Source: Gemmatales bacterium (GTDB lineage: Bacteria; Planctomycetota; Planctomycetia; Gemmatales; HRBIN36). Taken from it: a DNA stretch of 38,150 nucleotides. The stretch lies in the NCBI GenBank assembly GCA_025060195.1, contig JANXCQ010000032.1, positions 7,060-45,209 of the forward strand, given 5' to 3'. Below, in pieces: positions 26,343-34,510 of the stretch. Within the stretch, counting starts at the first letter, position 1. Every line of letters begins with the position of its first letter. A program made the position numbers and the translations under genes. The notes beneath the pieces were generated by a model. It was not told the DNA's origin and searched no databases. It saw nothing but the letters and a program-made list of their open reading frames with translations.

Positions 26343-28148
26343 TTAGTCAGAATGGCAGTTGAATTCGAATAGCTCATAAAGTTCCTGAAGAGTAAGAGCT
26401 GAAGATACGGGACAATTTTGGGAATCAAGGATCTGTTGAAAGAGCGAGCGTTTGTGGTCGAGAATTTCCTGAATGCGGCTTTCGATAGTATTTACCATGA
26501 GATAGCGGGTGATGATAACGGATTCCTTTTGCCCAAGGCGGTGGGCACGATGAATGGCCTGTTCTTCTAGTGCAGGATTCCACCAGCGATCAAACAGAAA
26601 GACATAGTTGGCGCATTGCAAATTCAGGCCGACTCCGCCACTGCCGTAAGTCATCAGTATAAGGTGGCACTGACGATCTTCGCGAAATTGTTGTAAACTG
26701 TTCCAACGTTGGCAGGCCGACAATTTCCCATGGAATAGAACCGGATTTAAGTAACTCAGTTTCTCGGCGAGAGTATTCAGGGTTTCCACCCACTGAGAAA
26801 AAACTATAGCTTTTCGCCCACATGCGCTTACCTCCAGCAGGTCTGCTTGCAGCTGTTCCAACTTAGCGCTCTCGCCAGTTTCAGGGTCAAAATTACAAAT
26901 TTGCTTCAATCGCTGGATAAGAGCCAACAGGTGATTTATGGTCACTTGCCGACCAAGTTTTCTAAGCCATACCACTCCTTCCTCCTTGGCTCGCCGGTAG
27001 CTTTGGGCTTGCGGGCAAGTGAGCTCTAGAGGTATATCCCGATACACCTTTGGAGGAAGCTCAGGGGCTACTTGATCCTTAGTGCGTCGTAAAATATAGT
27101 CCTGAAGAGCATCTCTTAGTTCCTGAGGCTTCATTTCGGCTCGAATATAGTTAGGTTTGATAAAATGAAAAATACTTACGAGGTCTTCTAAACGATTTTC
27201 CAGGGGAGTACCCGTGAGCGCCCAGCTGCGCATCCGTGGGAGTTGGCACAGAGCTTGAGCGGCCTGGGATTCTCTATTCTTGATTCGCTGCGCTTCATCG
27301 GCAATGATTACGTCGAAGCAGGTACCCAGCTCTAATAGATAATCCCGATCGCGCACAACTGTCTCATAGTTGGTAATTTTTATCGGAACGGGATTACACC
27401 ATAAGCGCTGTCGAAACACTATATCGCCGGCGATAATTTCATAAGGGATCTCTGGGGCCCAGGATTGTAATTCTTTAGTCCAATTAGGAACTAAAGCCTT
27501 GGGGCAGACAATCAAGGCTTGATTGACCTCGCCGAGATGAAACAGCAATCGCAGACTAAGTATCGCTTGAATGGTCTTGCCTAGTCCCATTTCATCTGCG
27601 AGCAAAGCGGAGTGCCGAGGCAAGAGAAAGGCAATCCCTTGCCATTGATAGGGGTAAGGCTTAGTGGGAAGAGGTAAACGTCGCTGGCGGAAAACTATCG
27701 GGGCGGGGGGCTGCAGGAGCAATAATAGACGGTCTTGCGTACGGAGTGTGTCTCGTGGTAGTTTGTAACGTGCCTTGACAGCAACAGGGTTATCATATTC
27801 CTCTGACGGATGGGATGGAGAAGCTGCGTCTGCAGGGTAGTGTTGTCTCAGGTTGACAAATGAAGGCTCCGAAACGGGAAAACAGTAGGATCGGACTCTG
27901 ATATCGAAATGCAGTACCTGTACGGTTCTGGAGCGGGCTTGTATGTGTAAGTCTAAGGATTGAACTAGGTTGGCACCAAATTTTATATGAATGGGAACTT
28001 CTTTTACCTTTAGAGATAGTGCGACGGGGAGAGAAATTACATTGATGATATGAGGTTCGGTAGCTTCGCGGAATTCGAGACCGTATCCTACCAGGGCACT
28101 GGCGGGGGGAAAGCGCCTGGGGGGACAGTGATAATTATCAGGCAGCAC
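26343..28148 (-). CDS. SNF2-family DNA-dependent ATPase
   Basis: A predicted 601-aa superfamily 2 translocase. Walker A is LADEMGLGKTIQAIL (about 184-198). The motif II is DEAQ near 284, where DEAH is usual in SNF2 proteins. Motif III is ALTGTPLENRLEDL. The second RecA lobe has VFSQWVETLNTLAEKL, TYGSGGVGLNLQCANYVFLF and motif VI QAIHRAHRLGQ. The N-terminal 150 residues are not recognised and may bind a partner. It begins with GTG at 28148, 11 bases inside the preceding gene, with GGAG nine bases upstream, so translation is probably coupled. A role in chromatin-like DNA remodelling, transcription or repair is possible. There is no nuclease domain and no restriction or defence neighbour. Confidence 0.92.
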   Translation of the reverse strand: MLPDNYHCPPRRFPPASALVGYGLEFREATEPHIINVISLPVALSLKVKEVPIHIKFGANLVQSLDLHIQARSRTVQVLHFDIRVRSYCFPVSEPSFVNLRQHYPADAASPSHPSEEYDNPVAVKARYKLPRDTLRTQDRLLLLLQPPAPIVFRQRRLPLPTKPYPYQWQGIAFLLPRHSALLADEMGLGKTIQAILSLRLLFHLGEVNQALIVCPKALVPNWTKELQSWAPEIPYEIIAGDIVFRQRLWCNPVPIKITNYETVVRDRDYLLELGTCFDVIIADEAQRIKNRESQAAQALCQLPRMRSWALTGTPLENRLEDLVSIFHFIKPNYIRAEMKPQELRDALQDYILRRTKDQVAPELPPKVYRDIPLELTCPQAQSYRRAKEEGVVWLRKLGRQVTINHLLALIQRLKQICNFDPETGESAKLEQLQADLLEVSACGRKAIVFSQWVETLNTLAEKLSYLNPVLFHGKLSACQRWNSLQQFREDRQCHLILMTYGSGGVGLNLQCANYVFLFDRWWNPALEEQAIHRAHRLGQKESVIITRYLMVNTIESRIQEILDHKRSLFQQILDSQNCPVSSALTLQELYELFEFNCHSD

Positions 28149-28656
28149 GAGAGACCACTCCGAGCCGACGCGACTCCCGGATCGCTTGCCGAATTCGATC
28201 GAAAGGTTCTAACAGGTCTAAGCCTCGCACTTGTTTGAGAATTCGCTGGATGAAATCCACAGTCTCTGGGGCATTGCAATTGGTGTAGATGGCATAAGAT
28301 TCTCCCTCGAATACTTTATGCATATTAGGGGCCGGCTCTCTACTTTCTTCGGGGGCAACATAAACTACTGGGGTTGAACTATAGCATGTAGCATTAAGAC
28401 TTTCGGGGAAGTCTGCGATTAACAAATGAGGTGAGGCTAAGGCTTTTTCCAGTAAGGCCTTAGCTAGGACTTCGCAGTATAAATAAGTCGGCAAGGTGGA
28501 GCCATAGAGGATTTGATGTAGCTTAGAAGGCTGGACTGGTTGAGTAACGTGAAATTCCAAGGGGCGGCCCCAGTGGTTGGTAATCAGGAGGGCTGCTATA
28601 AAGGCTGAGCCGTCAGGTTGGACGGTAAGAAAAGCTAGGCGGGGAGTTTCGTCCAT
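28138..28656 (-). CDS. Conserved-looking protein of unknown function, partner of the SNF2 gene
   Basis: A 172-aa protein that I do not recognise. ATG 28656 is chosen because AAGGAGAT lies five bases upstream; an extension to 28710 lacks one. It has no signal peptide or membrane helix. The first 60 residues (starting MDETPRLAFLTVQPDGSAF) look like a small beta-rich fold, followed by LPTYLYCEVLAKALLEKAL and a C-terminal helical stretch rich in Arg (RIRQAIRESRRLG). Four Cys are present but do not form a metal motif. Its stop overlaps the SNF2 start by 11 bases, which suggests cotranslation and a joint function. This partnership is inference. Confidence 0.72.
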   Translation of the reverse strand: MDETPRLAFLTVQPDGSAFIAALLITNHWGRPLEFHVTQPVQPSKLHQILYGSTLPTYLYCEVLAKALLEKALASPHLLIADFPESLNATCYSSTPVVYVAPEESREPAPNMHKVFEGESYAIYTNCNAPETVDFIQRILKQVRGLDLLEPFDRIRQAIRESRRLGVVSRAA

Positions 28657-28890
28657 GGATGATCTCCTTTTACACGCTGCCGTGCATATCCAATAGTCGG
28701 GCACAACCATGCATAACTTGAACCCCCCGAAAGGATGGACGAGTAAACTAAACTCATTACGATAAATTAGGTGCGCAACGGACGGAACATATTCAGGATG
28801 AGAACTTGGTGGGAATCGGATGTAGGTGGATGAGTGAAAGATTTAGCCAGATCAGACAATGAGCGAGCTTGTGATTCAGGAGATGCATCC

Positions 28891-29271
28891 ATGCGCTTTT
28901 TTATGCTGGAACTGCATGTTCAGGATTTGCAGCAGTCATTAGAATGGTATCGGCAACTGGGGTGGCAAATGGAGTTGTTGCGTCCGGAGAATGGGTTTGT
29001 TTTGCTTAACAATGACTCCTGTCGCTTAGCCCTTAAGCAGGATCCTGTGAAACGGCAAGGAGAATATTCATCAGACTCGTGGTCAGTCAGGGTTCATTTT
29101 GAAATACCAAATTTGGAGGACATCATGAGTCAATTGGCAGCGCGAGGATTATTACCTTATAAAACCGCCAAGACAAGTCCGGAGGGATATCGTCGGGTAA
29201 TATATCGCGATCCTGACGGTTATGAGATATGTTTGTTTCAGTGGCTCCATAAAGAGCTTGGCAACGGTTAG
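28891..29271 (+). CDS. VOC superfamily (glyoxalase/bleomycin-resistance-like) protein
   Basis: A 126-aa single-domain VOC protein with the beta-alpha-beta-beta-beta repeat. It begins MRFFMLELHVQDLQQSLEWY, continues with VRVHFEIPNLEDIMSQLAARG and ends YRDPDGYEICLFQW. Predicted metal ligands are a His in the first and second halves (LHVQD, VHFEI) and the Glu in GYEI. ATG 28891 follows CAGGAG by about eight bases; an upstream GTG (28834) extends the frame but is less plausible. Metal-dependent glutathione, quinone or antibiotic chemistry is possible; no substrate can be named. It is divergent from the SNF2 pair. Confidence 0.85.
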   Translation: MRFFMLELHVQDLQQSLEWYRQLGWQMELLRPENGFVLLNNDSCRLALKQDPVKRQGEYSSDSWSVRVHFEIPNLEDIMSQLAARGLLPYKTAKTSPEGYRRVIYRDPDGYEICLFQWLHKELGNG

Positions 29272-29379
29272 TTAGTGCTACTTATCATTCACATATTGTG
29301 CGTCCTACGGAATTCGAAAGACGGAGCCGTTTTAGTCATGTGTGAAGCTTGTTGCGTTCTAATACGCCCTCCGAGATGC

Positions 29380-29406
29380 TACAATCGATACAACCGTTAC
29401 AGTCAG
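29380..29406 (+). repeat. Three tandem 9-bp repeats TACAAYCGN
   Basis: TACAATCGA, TACAACCGT and TACAGTCAG follow one another without gaps, about 150 bases upstream of the putative lipoprotein start. TACA is invariant in all three; the fifth to eighth bases vary mildly. The period of 9 and the TACAACCG core recur at 10237-10254 upstream of pdxA. It could be an operator array. Confidence 0.5.
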
Positions 29407-29554
29407 AAAAACTATCAGCTTTGATGCAGTCGGTGTAATCTTGCTTACTGGTAAGTTGCGAACTAAGCTACTTAGGCACAAGTCAACGTGGCAGAGCTAA
29501 GTGGGACGCATGCCATGAATCCAACCGACCCAGCGCTAAGATAGGGGGCTGCGT

Positions 29555-29758
29555 ATGCTTGGGATAGTAAGATTTAGTTTGTTAGGCTTCATCATGATGC
29601 TCGGGTGCGGCTGTAAAAATATGACTCTGCGCGAAGCGGCACCGCGTTCCGCTGAGCACATACCGCCGCCGGTGCCGGCTGGTCAGACGCTTGGTCCGTC
29701 GGCGACGGGGCCCCTGACACCACCATCGGTAGCTTGGGACAGAAGCGACGCGAAGTAG
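29555..29758 (+). CDS. Possible small lipoprotein
   Basis: A 67-aa frame starting at ATG 29555, with GGGGG as a modest ribosome site. Residues 1-18 are hydrophobic (VRFSLLGFIMMLGC) and end in a lipobox-like MLGC, so Cys18 could be lipidated after signal peptidase II cleavage. The mature part is short, Pro-rich and charged near the end, with no recognised fold. The preceding 283 bases carry the 9-bp repeats. The composition resembles small planctomycete lipoproteins, but the gene is supported only by the leader and frame. Confidence 0.5.
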   Translation: MLGIVRFSLLGFIMMLGCGCKNMTLREAAPRSAEHIPPPVPAGQTLGPSATGPLTPPSVAWDRSDAK

Positions 29759-29823
29759 ATGAGTTGGCCAGCAGCGTTTGCTTGCGGCTAATCCGAAGTA
29801 TCTGATAGGACGTCGGGGTTTAC

Positions 29824-30882
29824 TTAGGGGGTCCAGTCGTCGAGGGGAGAGATACTACGGCAGAAGGCGGTGAGAAGGGCAGCGGCTGCATCTAAATCGG
29901 CGAGGCTCACTAACTCCACGGGACTGTGCATGTAGCGGTTAGGGATGCCAATGAGCCCCGTGGCAACTCCTTCCCGACTCAGTTGAATCACGTTAGCGTC
30001 GGTGCCTGTGCCACGTGGGTGAGCGCGATATTGAACGGGAATATCTAAATCACGGGCCACAGCTTCTAAGCGCTCGAATACTCGCGGATTCACGTTCGGA
30101 CCGCGCACCAGCACGGGACCTTTGCCAAGAGTAACGTCGCCGATTTGTTTGCGTTCGTTGCCTGGAGTGTCGGTGGCGTGGGTAACGTCCACGGCGATGC
30201 CGATGGTCGGATGGATACCGTAGCTGCTGGTGGTGGCGCCACGTAGGCCGATTTCCTCTTGCACTGTGGAAACGCAGAAAATGGCTGCTTGGACGTCTTC
30301 CAGCGCGAGGCGCCGCAGCGTTTCCATGACAACCCAGACGCCGACTTTGTCATCGAGCCCTGGCGCCGCAAGCAGGCCGTTGCGCAGCGGCCGCACATCT
30401 AAAGCGATGGTGACGGGGTCTCCTATTCGTACGAGCTGTTCTGCCTCGGCGCGACTGTTGACGCCTATGTCGAGCCAGACTTCGTGAAATTCGGGAACCT
30501 TTTTGCGCTCTTCCGGCGTGAGTAGATGTGGGGCTTTGCGGGAAAGTACGCCTGTGACTGGGCCTTTGTCAGTCCAGACCGTGAGTACTTGGCCGAGGAG
30601 TATCTGCATGTCCCAGCCACCGATGGGTTGCAGGTAAAGGAAGCCGCGATCGTCTATGTATTGCACTAGAAGGCCGATCTGATCGCAGTGGCCTGCCAGC
30701 ATGACTCGAGGCTGACCATTGGGATTGCGGACGGCGATGACGTTGCCATGGCGGTCGGTGGTGACCTGATCGGCAAAGCGAGAAGCCCACTGGCGTATTA
30801 GGTCTTGCACGGGGCGCTCATAACCGCTGGGGCTGGGCGTGCGAAGGAGTCGTTCCAGGAATTCACGCGAACTGGTTTCCAT
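29824..30882 (-). CDS. M42 family metallopeptidase (aminopeptidase)
   Basis: A 352-aa di-metal peptidase of the M42 (tetrahedral aminopeptidase/FrvX) group. Metal and catalytic residues are His65 in MLAGHCDQIG, Asp177 in PGLDDKVG, Glu209-Glu210 in VQEEIGLRG, Asp232 in AVDVTHATD and His319 in RYMHSPVE. The usual AHMDEIG reads GHCDQIG here. ATG 30882 follows GAGGA by seven bases. It lies 32 bases downstream of the TPR gene, at the end of a four-gene minus-strand cluster headed by prpB. It probably trims peptides in the cytoplasm. Confidence 0.94.
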   Translation of the reverse strand: METSSREFLERLLRTPSPSGYERPVQDLIRQWASRFADQVTTDRHGNVIAVRNPNGQPRVMLAGHCDQIGLLVQYIDDRGFLYLQPIGGWDMQILLGQVLTVWTDKGPVTGVLSRKAPHLLTPEERKKVPEFHEVWLDIGVNSRAEAEQLVRIGDPVTIALDVRPLRNGLLAAPGLDDKVGVWVVMETLRRLALEDVQAAIFCVSTVQEEIGLRGATTSSYGIHPTIGIAVDVTHATDTPGNERKQIGDVTLGKGPVLVRGPNVNPRVFERLEAVARDLDIPVQYRAHPRGTGTDANVIQLSREGVATGLIGIPNRYMHSPVELVSLADLDAAAALLTAFCRSISPLDDWTP

Positions 30883-30914
30883 GGGCAGGTCCTCGGATTA
30901 CACTGCAAGCGCTT

Positions 30915-32093
30915 TTAGCCTGGACGAAAATGGCGAAGTAAGCGGCGCGTCCAGATCCAGATCTGCCATGAGGCAAGGCCGAGCAGTAGCATGCTACCGA
31001 CAAGGAGTAAAGTCCAGGCGGGCCAGTCGAAACGCGACCACAAGGTAACTGGCGGCGTCTCGTCGTTGGCGTCGAGGAAGGGCACTTCAGGAAGAGCAGG
31101 GGTGGGGGTCTCCTGGCGTGCGCGTTGGGCCTGCTCAAGTATTGTAGCGCGGCGCTGGCGGAACATTTTTCCGCTTAACCGCAAGTCGCTGGCTGATTGA
31201 AATGCTGCAACTGCATATTGCCATTGGCCCGTTGAGGCCAAATATTCGCCCAATAACCACCAGAGTTGCCCGTCGAAAGGAAACCAAATAAGTAGCTGCT
31301 GGATTACTGCCCCCGTGTCGGAAGGAGGTTGAGCCGGAGATGGGACAGAAGTCCACGTAGCGAATTTGTCAGGTAACGCCTGTTCCCACCAGCGGTAATC
31401 GAAAAGGTCATCTAAAACTGCCTCGTCCTTGGACAGTTTGCCTGTTCGACGCTCTAAGTCTTGAGTCCGGCGCTGCAGGATTAGCCGCAAGTGGTAGCGT
31501 TCCCAATGGCGAATTTCTGGGGGTGCTAAGTCGAGCGTTTCTTGGGCGAACGCCAGGGCACGATCGTATTCGCCGCTCAGCTGGTAAACGGTGGCCAAAT
31601 GAGCAGCGAGTCGGTAGTCGCGGGAGAATCGGACACGGCCCCGTTCGAGAACGCGGCGGGCCTCTTCGAGGGTAGGTCGGTTCTCCAACGTGAGCAGGCG
31701 AATTAGCCAACCGCTCCAGTCCACAAAGTCGTCCGCATCAAGGGTGTGTTCAGGACGCTGAGCGAATGAAGCAACTTTTTGCAGCGCCTGTTGACGCGAA
31801 GGACTAGGAGGTAGACCGCTCAGTGGATCAGGCGGTGCGAAGGAACGAAGTTTGGGTATTACGGTGTCAAAGAACTGGGACCAATGCGGTACTGGTTGCA
31901 AGATTTCATCAGCCACGGGACGATGATAAAGACCGGCGTGAGTAGCAGTGTGGCTGATGCATGAAATGGCTACGGCTATCAAGTAGGGAGACAACCCCCC
32001 TCGGACACTAGGCAATAGAAACTCAGAGCGGTCGCCGTGGAACCGGGCGTGGGCGCTTGGTGACCGACTGGCCCGTAGCACTAGGTGCATCAT
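30915..32093 (-). CDS. TPR-containing membrane protein of unknown function
   Basis: A predicted 392-aa protein. ATG 32093 is chosen because GGAG lies seven bases upstream and 14 bases follow the preceding stop; the open frame extends to 32216 but would overlap the citrate synthase gene. A hydrophobic segment near residue 40 (SPYLIAVAISCISH) may be a signal or anchor. The middle has TPR-like helices: TLEEARRVLERGRVRFSRDY, HLATVYQLSGEYDRALAFAQ and LGEYLASTGQWQYAVAAFQS. One transmembrane helix lies near the C-terminus (WTLLLVGSMLLLGLASWQIWI). No enzymatic motif is seen. Its place between citrate synthase and M42 genes does not reveal a function. Confidence 0.75.
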   Translation of the reverse strand: MMHLVLRASRSPSAHARFHGDRSEFLLPSVRGGLSPYLIAVAISCISHTATHAGLYHRPVADEILQPVPHWSQFFDTVIPKLRSFAPPDPLSGLPPSPSRQQALQKVASFAQRPEHTLDADDFVDWSGWLIRLLTLENRPTLEEARRVLERGRVRFSRDYRLAAHLATVYQLSGEYDRALAFAQETLDLAPPEIRHWERYHLRLILQRRTQDLERRTGKLSKDEAVLDDLFDYRWWEQALPDKFATWTSVPSPAQPPSDTGAVIQQLLIWFPFDGQLWWLLGEYLASTGQWQYAVAAFQSASDLRLSGKMFRQRRATILEQAQRARQETPTPALPEVPFLDANDETPPVTLWSRFDWPAWTLLLVGSMLLLGLASWQIWIWTRRLLRHFRPG

Positions 32094-32107
32094 TTTGCAA
32101 CTCCGGT

Positions 32108-33265
32108 CTAAACACGCTCTTGTAAGGGCGGGACAAGACGAAGGGGCGGGCCGATATAGCGAGCCCGCGGGCGAATCAGGCGGTTGGCCTGCCATTGCTC
32201 CCTGATGTGGGCGCACCAGCCTGCCACACGCGACGCCGCGAAAATGGGGGTGTAAAGCGATATCGGTAGACCGAGGTAGTAGTAAAGCCGGCCTGCAGGC
32301 CAGTCGAGGTTAGGGTGCAAATTCTTCGTAGTGCGTAGATATTCTTCCACTCGCTGTGCAATGACTTCCCACTGCGTTTCGCCTCGAGATTGCGCTAAAC
32401 GCGCGGCCCAGGTGCTCAAGATCGTAGCCCGCAGGTCGCCAGTTTTATACACGCGATGGCCGAAACCCATGACGCGCTCTTTTCGTGCTAGCATGGCCTG
32501 CAAATGCTCCTCGACCCGCTCGGGCGTAGCAATGCGGCGTAGGAAGGGCATAACATGTTCATTGGCCCCGCCGTGCAGCGGCCCTTTCAAGGCCCCAAGC
32601 GCACCGACTATTGCGGAATAGGGATCGGAGAGCGTGGAAGTGATAACCCGCGCTGTGAACGTGGAGGCGTTGAATTCGTGCTCCGCGTAAAGGATGAGCG
32701 AAACGTCGAAAGCACGCACGGCCGGGTCGTCGGGAACTTCGCCTGTGAGTTGATATAGAAACTGTGCCGCGTGCGATAGTCCCGACTTCGGGGCTAATGG
32801 TTCCAACCCGCGCGAGATACGAAAATAAGCGGCTATGGCTGCGGCCATCTGGGCTAAGAGCCGTTCGCTGATCTTGCTCAGAAGGTCTTGCACCAAGGCC
32901 AACGCTGCTGGCGCCGTCGGTTCTTTGGGCCAGCGATGATAGTCAGGATCAAAGTGGGTCAATAAGCTCACCGAAGTTCGCAGAACGTCCATCATGGGTG
33001 TATCGGGCGGCAAGGCGCGAAAGAATCGCAATAAAGCATCTGGTAACTGGCGATGACGCTCTAAGCGTTGACGAAAGGCCTCCAACTCCGCTGGTCTAGG
33101 CAACTCGCCATGAAGCAGCATATAGGCTACTTCCTCATAGGTTGTTTTTTCCGCCAACTCCGTGATGGGATAGCCACGGTAGCATAGGCCGCCCTCGACG
33201 GTACTTATCGCTGTTTCACCAGCTACAACCCCTTCCAGTCCAGGCGCATAAATTTCGGTGCTCAT
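32108..33265 (-). CDS. Citrate synthase / 2-methylcitrate synthase
   Basis: A 385-aa type II-like citrate synthase that condenses acetyl- or propionyl-CoA with oxaloacetate. Catalytic residues are His231 (GPLHGGANEH), His270 (GFGHRVYK) and Asp321 (HPNLDWPAG, where NxDFYSG is more usual). AEHEFNAS (His196) and the N-terminal GLCYRGYPITELAE are typical. ATG 33265 overlaps the prpB stop by four bases (ATGA), so translation is coupled. The adjacency of prpB favours 2-methylcitrate synthase (PrpC) in propionate catabolism. Sequence alone does not separate it from the TCA enzyme. No prpD is in the window. Confidence 0.9.
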   Translation of the reverse strand: MSTEIYAPGLEGVVAGETAISTVEGGLCYRGYPITELAEKTTYEEVAYMLLHGELPRPAELEAFRQRLERHRQLPDALLRFFRALPPDTPMMDVLRTSVSLLTHFDPDYHRWPKEPTAPAALALVQDLLSKISERLLAQMAAAIAAYFRISRGLEPLAPKSGLSHAAQFLYQLTGEVPDDPAVRAFDVSLILYAEHEFNASTFTARVITSTLSDPYSAIVGALGALKGPLHGGANEHVMPFLRRIATPERVEEHLQAMLARKERVMGFGHRVYKTGDLRATILSTWAARLAQSRGETQWEVIAQRVEEYLRTTKNLHPNLDWPAGRLYYYLGLPISLYTPIFAASRVAGWCAHIREQWQANRLIRPRARYIGPPLRLVPPLQERV

Positions 33266-34176
33266 GTTGCGGCTTCCTGATTGTCAGTATCTGGCGGGGT
33301 GTCCCGCGTCGCGGTGAAATAATATCGATCTCGTTCTTCATAATCACGATAACCGAGCAGATCGTAAAGTTCCTGGCGGGTGAGCATGTGAGGCAGTAAG
33401 TGACGCTGGTGGCCCTGAGTCTGTAATTCCCGTAGTCCCAAGGCGATTGCTTTCCAGGCCAAACGTAAAAGTGTGACGGGATACAGAATGACACGGTAAC
33501 CTAACGTGGCCAAAGTAGTGAAGTCGAGGAGTGGACTGCGACCAAATTCGGTCATGTTCGCCACGAGGATTGTTGGCACCGCACGAGCAAAATCCGCGAA
33601 TTCTTGTGCCGACTCTAATGCTTCAGGGAAAATACCGTCAGCGCCAGCTTCCAGATAAGCTTTGGCGCGGCGCACTGCTGCGTCGAAGCCCTCGACACTG
33701 CGTGCATCAGTGCGGGCAATGATAAGGAATTGGCGATTCTTTCGTGCCGCGACGGCGGCACGAATTTTCTGCACCATAATCTCGATGGAAACTAAAGATT
33801 TGCCACTTAGGTGGCCGCAGCGTTTCGGCAACTGCTGATCCTCAATGTGCATTCCAGCTACCCCTGCAGCTTCTAAGAGGCGCACGGTGCGCTCGACGTT
33901 GACCGCCTCCCCAAAGCCGGTGTCCGCATCCACTAATATTGGTAAATTAGTTGCTTGGGTTAGCTGACGTGCCCGTTCAGCTAATTCAGTAAGTGTGATC
34001 AGGCCGACGTCAGGCAGTCCCAGGCTCGCTGAGAAGGCTGCGCCCGATAAATACAACGCCGAGAAACCTAAGCGTTCAGCCAGTCGCGCTTGTATGGCAT
34101 CTAATACGCCGGGCAATTGAATCGCCGTTGTTTCGAGTACTTGGCGGAGTCGGCTTGCGGGATCCATTTGCCACAT
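33262..34176 (-). CDS. prpB: Methylisocitrate lyase / PEP mutase-family enzyme
   Basis: A 304-aa isocitrate lyase superfamily enzyme predicted to split 2-methylisocitrate into pyruvate and succinate. Marks are LYLSGAAFSASLGLPD near the N-terminus, the metal site DADTGFGE (Asp83, Asp85), IEDQ at 111-114 and the active-site loop KRCGH with Cys120. This KRCGH motif is typical of PrpB and isocitrate lyases rather than PEP mutase. The C-terminal block ending YDLLGYRDYEERD also fits PrpB. ATG 34176 has GGGAAG upstream. The 3' end overlaps the citrate synthase start by four bases, so the pair forms the synthesis and cleavage ends of a methylcitrate cycle. Confidence 0.93.
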   Translation of the reverse strand: MWQMDPASRLRQVLETTAIQLPGVLDAIQARLAERLGFSALYLSGAAFSASLGLPDVGLITLTELAERARQLTQATNLPILVDADTGFGEAVNVERTVRLLEAAGVAGMHIEDQQLPKRCGHLSGKSLVSIEIMVQKIRAAVAARKNRQFLIIARTDARSVEGFDAAVRRAKAYLEAGADGIFPEALESAQEFADFARAVPTILVANMTEFGRSPLLDFTTLATLGYRVILYPVTLLRLAWKAIALGLRELQTQGHQRHLLPHMLTRQELYDLLGYRDYEERDRYYFTATRDTPPDTDNQEAAT

Positions 34177-34510
34177 AAATTTCTTCCCGAAATGTCATAT
34201 CCAATCATCGGCCCGTTGACTACGGCTTGCCCCCAATTGATTATTCTTAGGAGGCAATATGTCAGCAACTCGAATTCAGACTTCTGCAGTGTCTGTGCAA
34301 GGAGAACCAAGACTGAGGATAGCCTTATCGGACTTAGGATACATAGCTAACTTGAATTATGTTTATCTCGAGTCGCTCCCTGCTTCATCCCGGTCTTAAG
34401 TTAGCTGCTGCTAAACATGTTTGAGATTTATCAAGGGTATCTTAACGTTAATACAAGCGATATGGGGCTGAATCTGATATAGTCCACCAACTAAACAATG
34501 CGCGAGTCGA
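34177..34510. other. Intergenic region between prpB and bamA
   Basis: These 334 bases hold the plus-strand small ORF at 34259-34399 and a perfect 10-base palindrome TTAACGTTAA at 34442-34451. No RNA gene or clear terminator is visible after bamA. Confidence 0.5.
34259..34399 (+). CDS. Possible 46-aa small protein
   Basis: ATG 34259 is preceded by a consensus Shine-Dalgarno, AGGAGG, four bases upstream, and the frame ends at TAA 34397-34399. The peptide starts MSATRIQTSAVSVQGEPRL and ends YLESLPASSRS. It has no membrane segment or known motif. A weak promoter-like pair, TTGACT near 34215 and GATTAT 17 bases later, could give a very short leader. It is antisense to neither neighbour's coding region, sitting between the prpB start and the bamA stop. 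Support is the ribosome site only, so it may be chance. Confidence 0.35.
   Translation: MSATRIQTSAVSVQGEPRLRIALSDLGYIANLNYVYLESLPASSRS

Noticed and set aside
32094..32216. Extension of the TPR protein into the citrate synthase gene
   Set aside because: A ribosome site supports ATG 32093, and the extra residues are an overlap artefact of composition.
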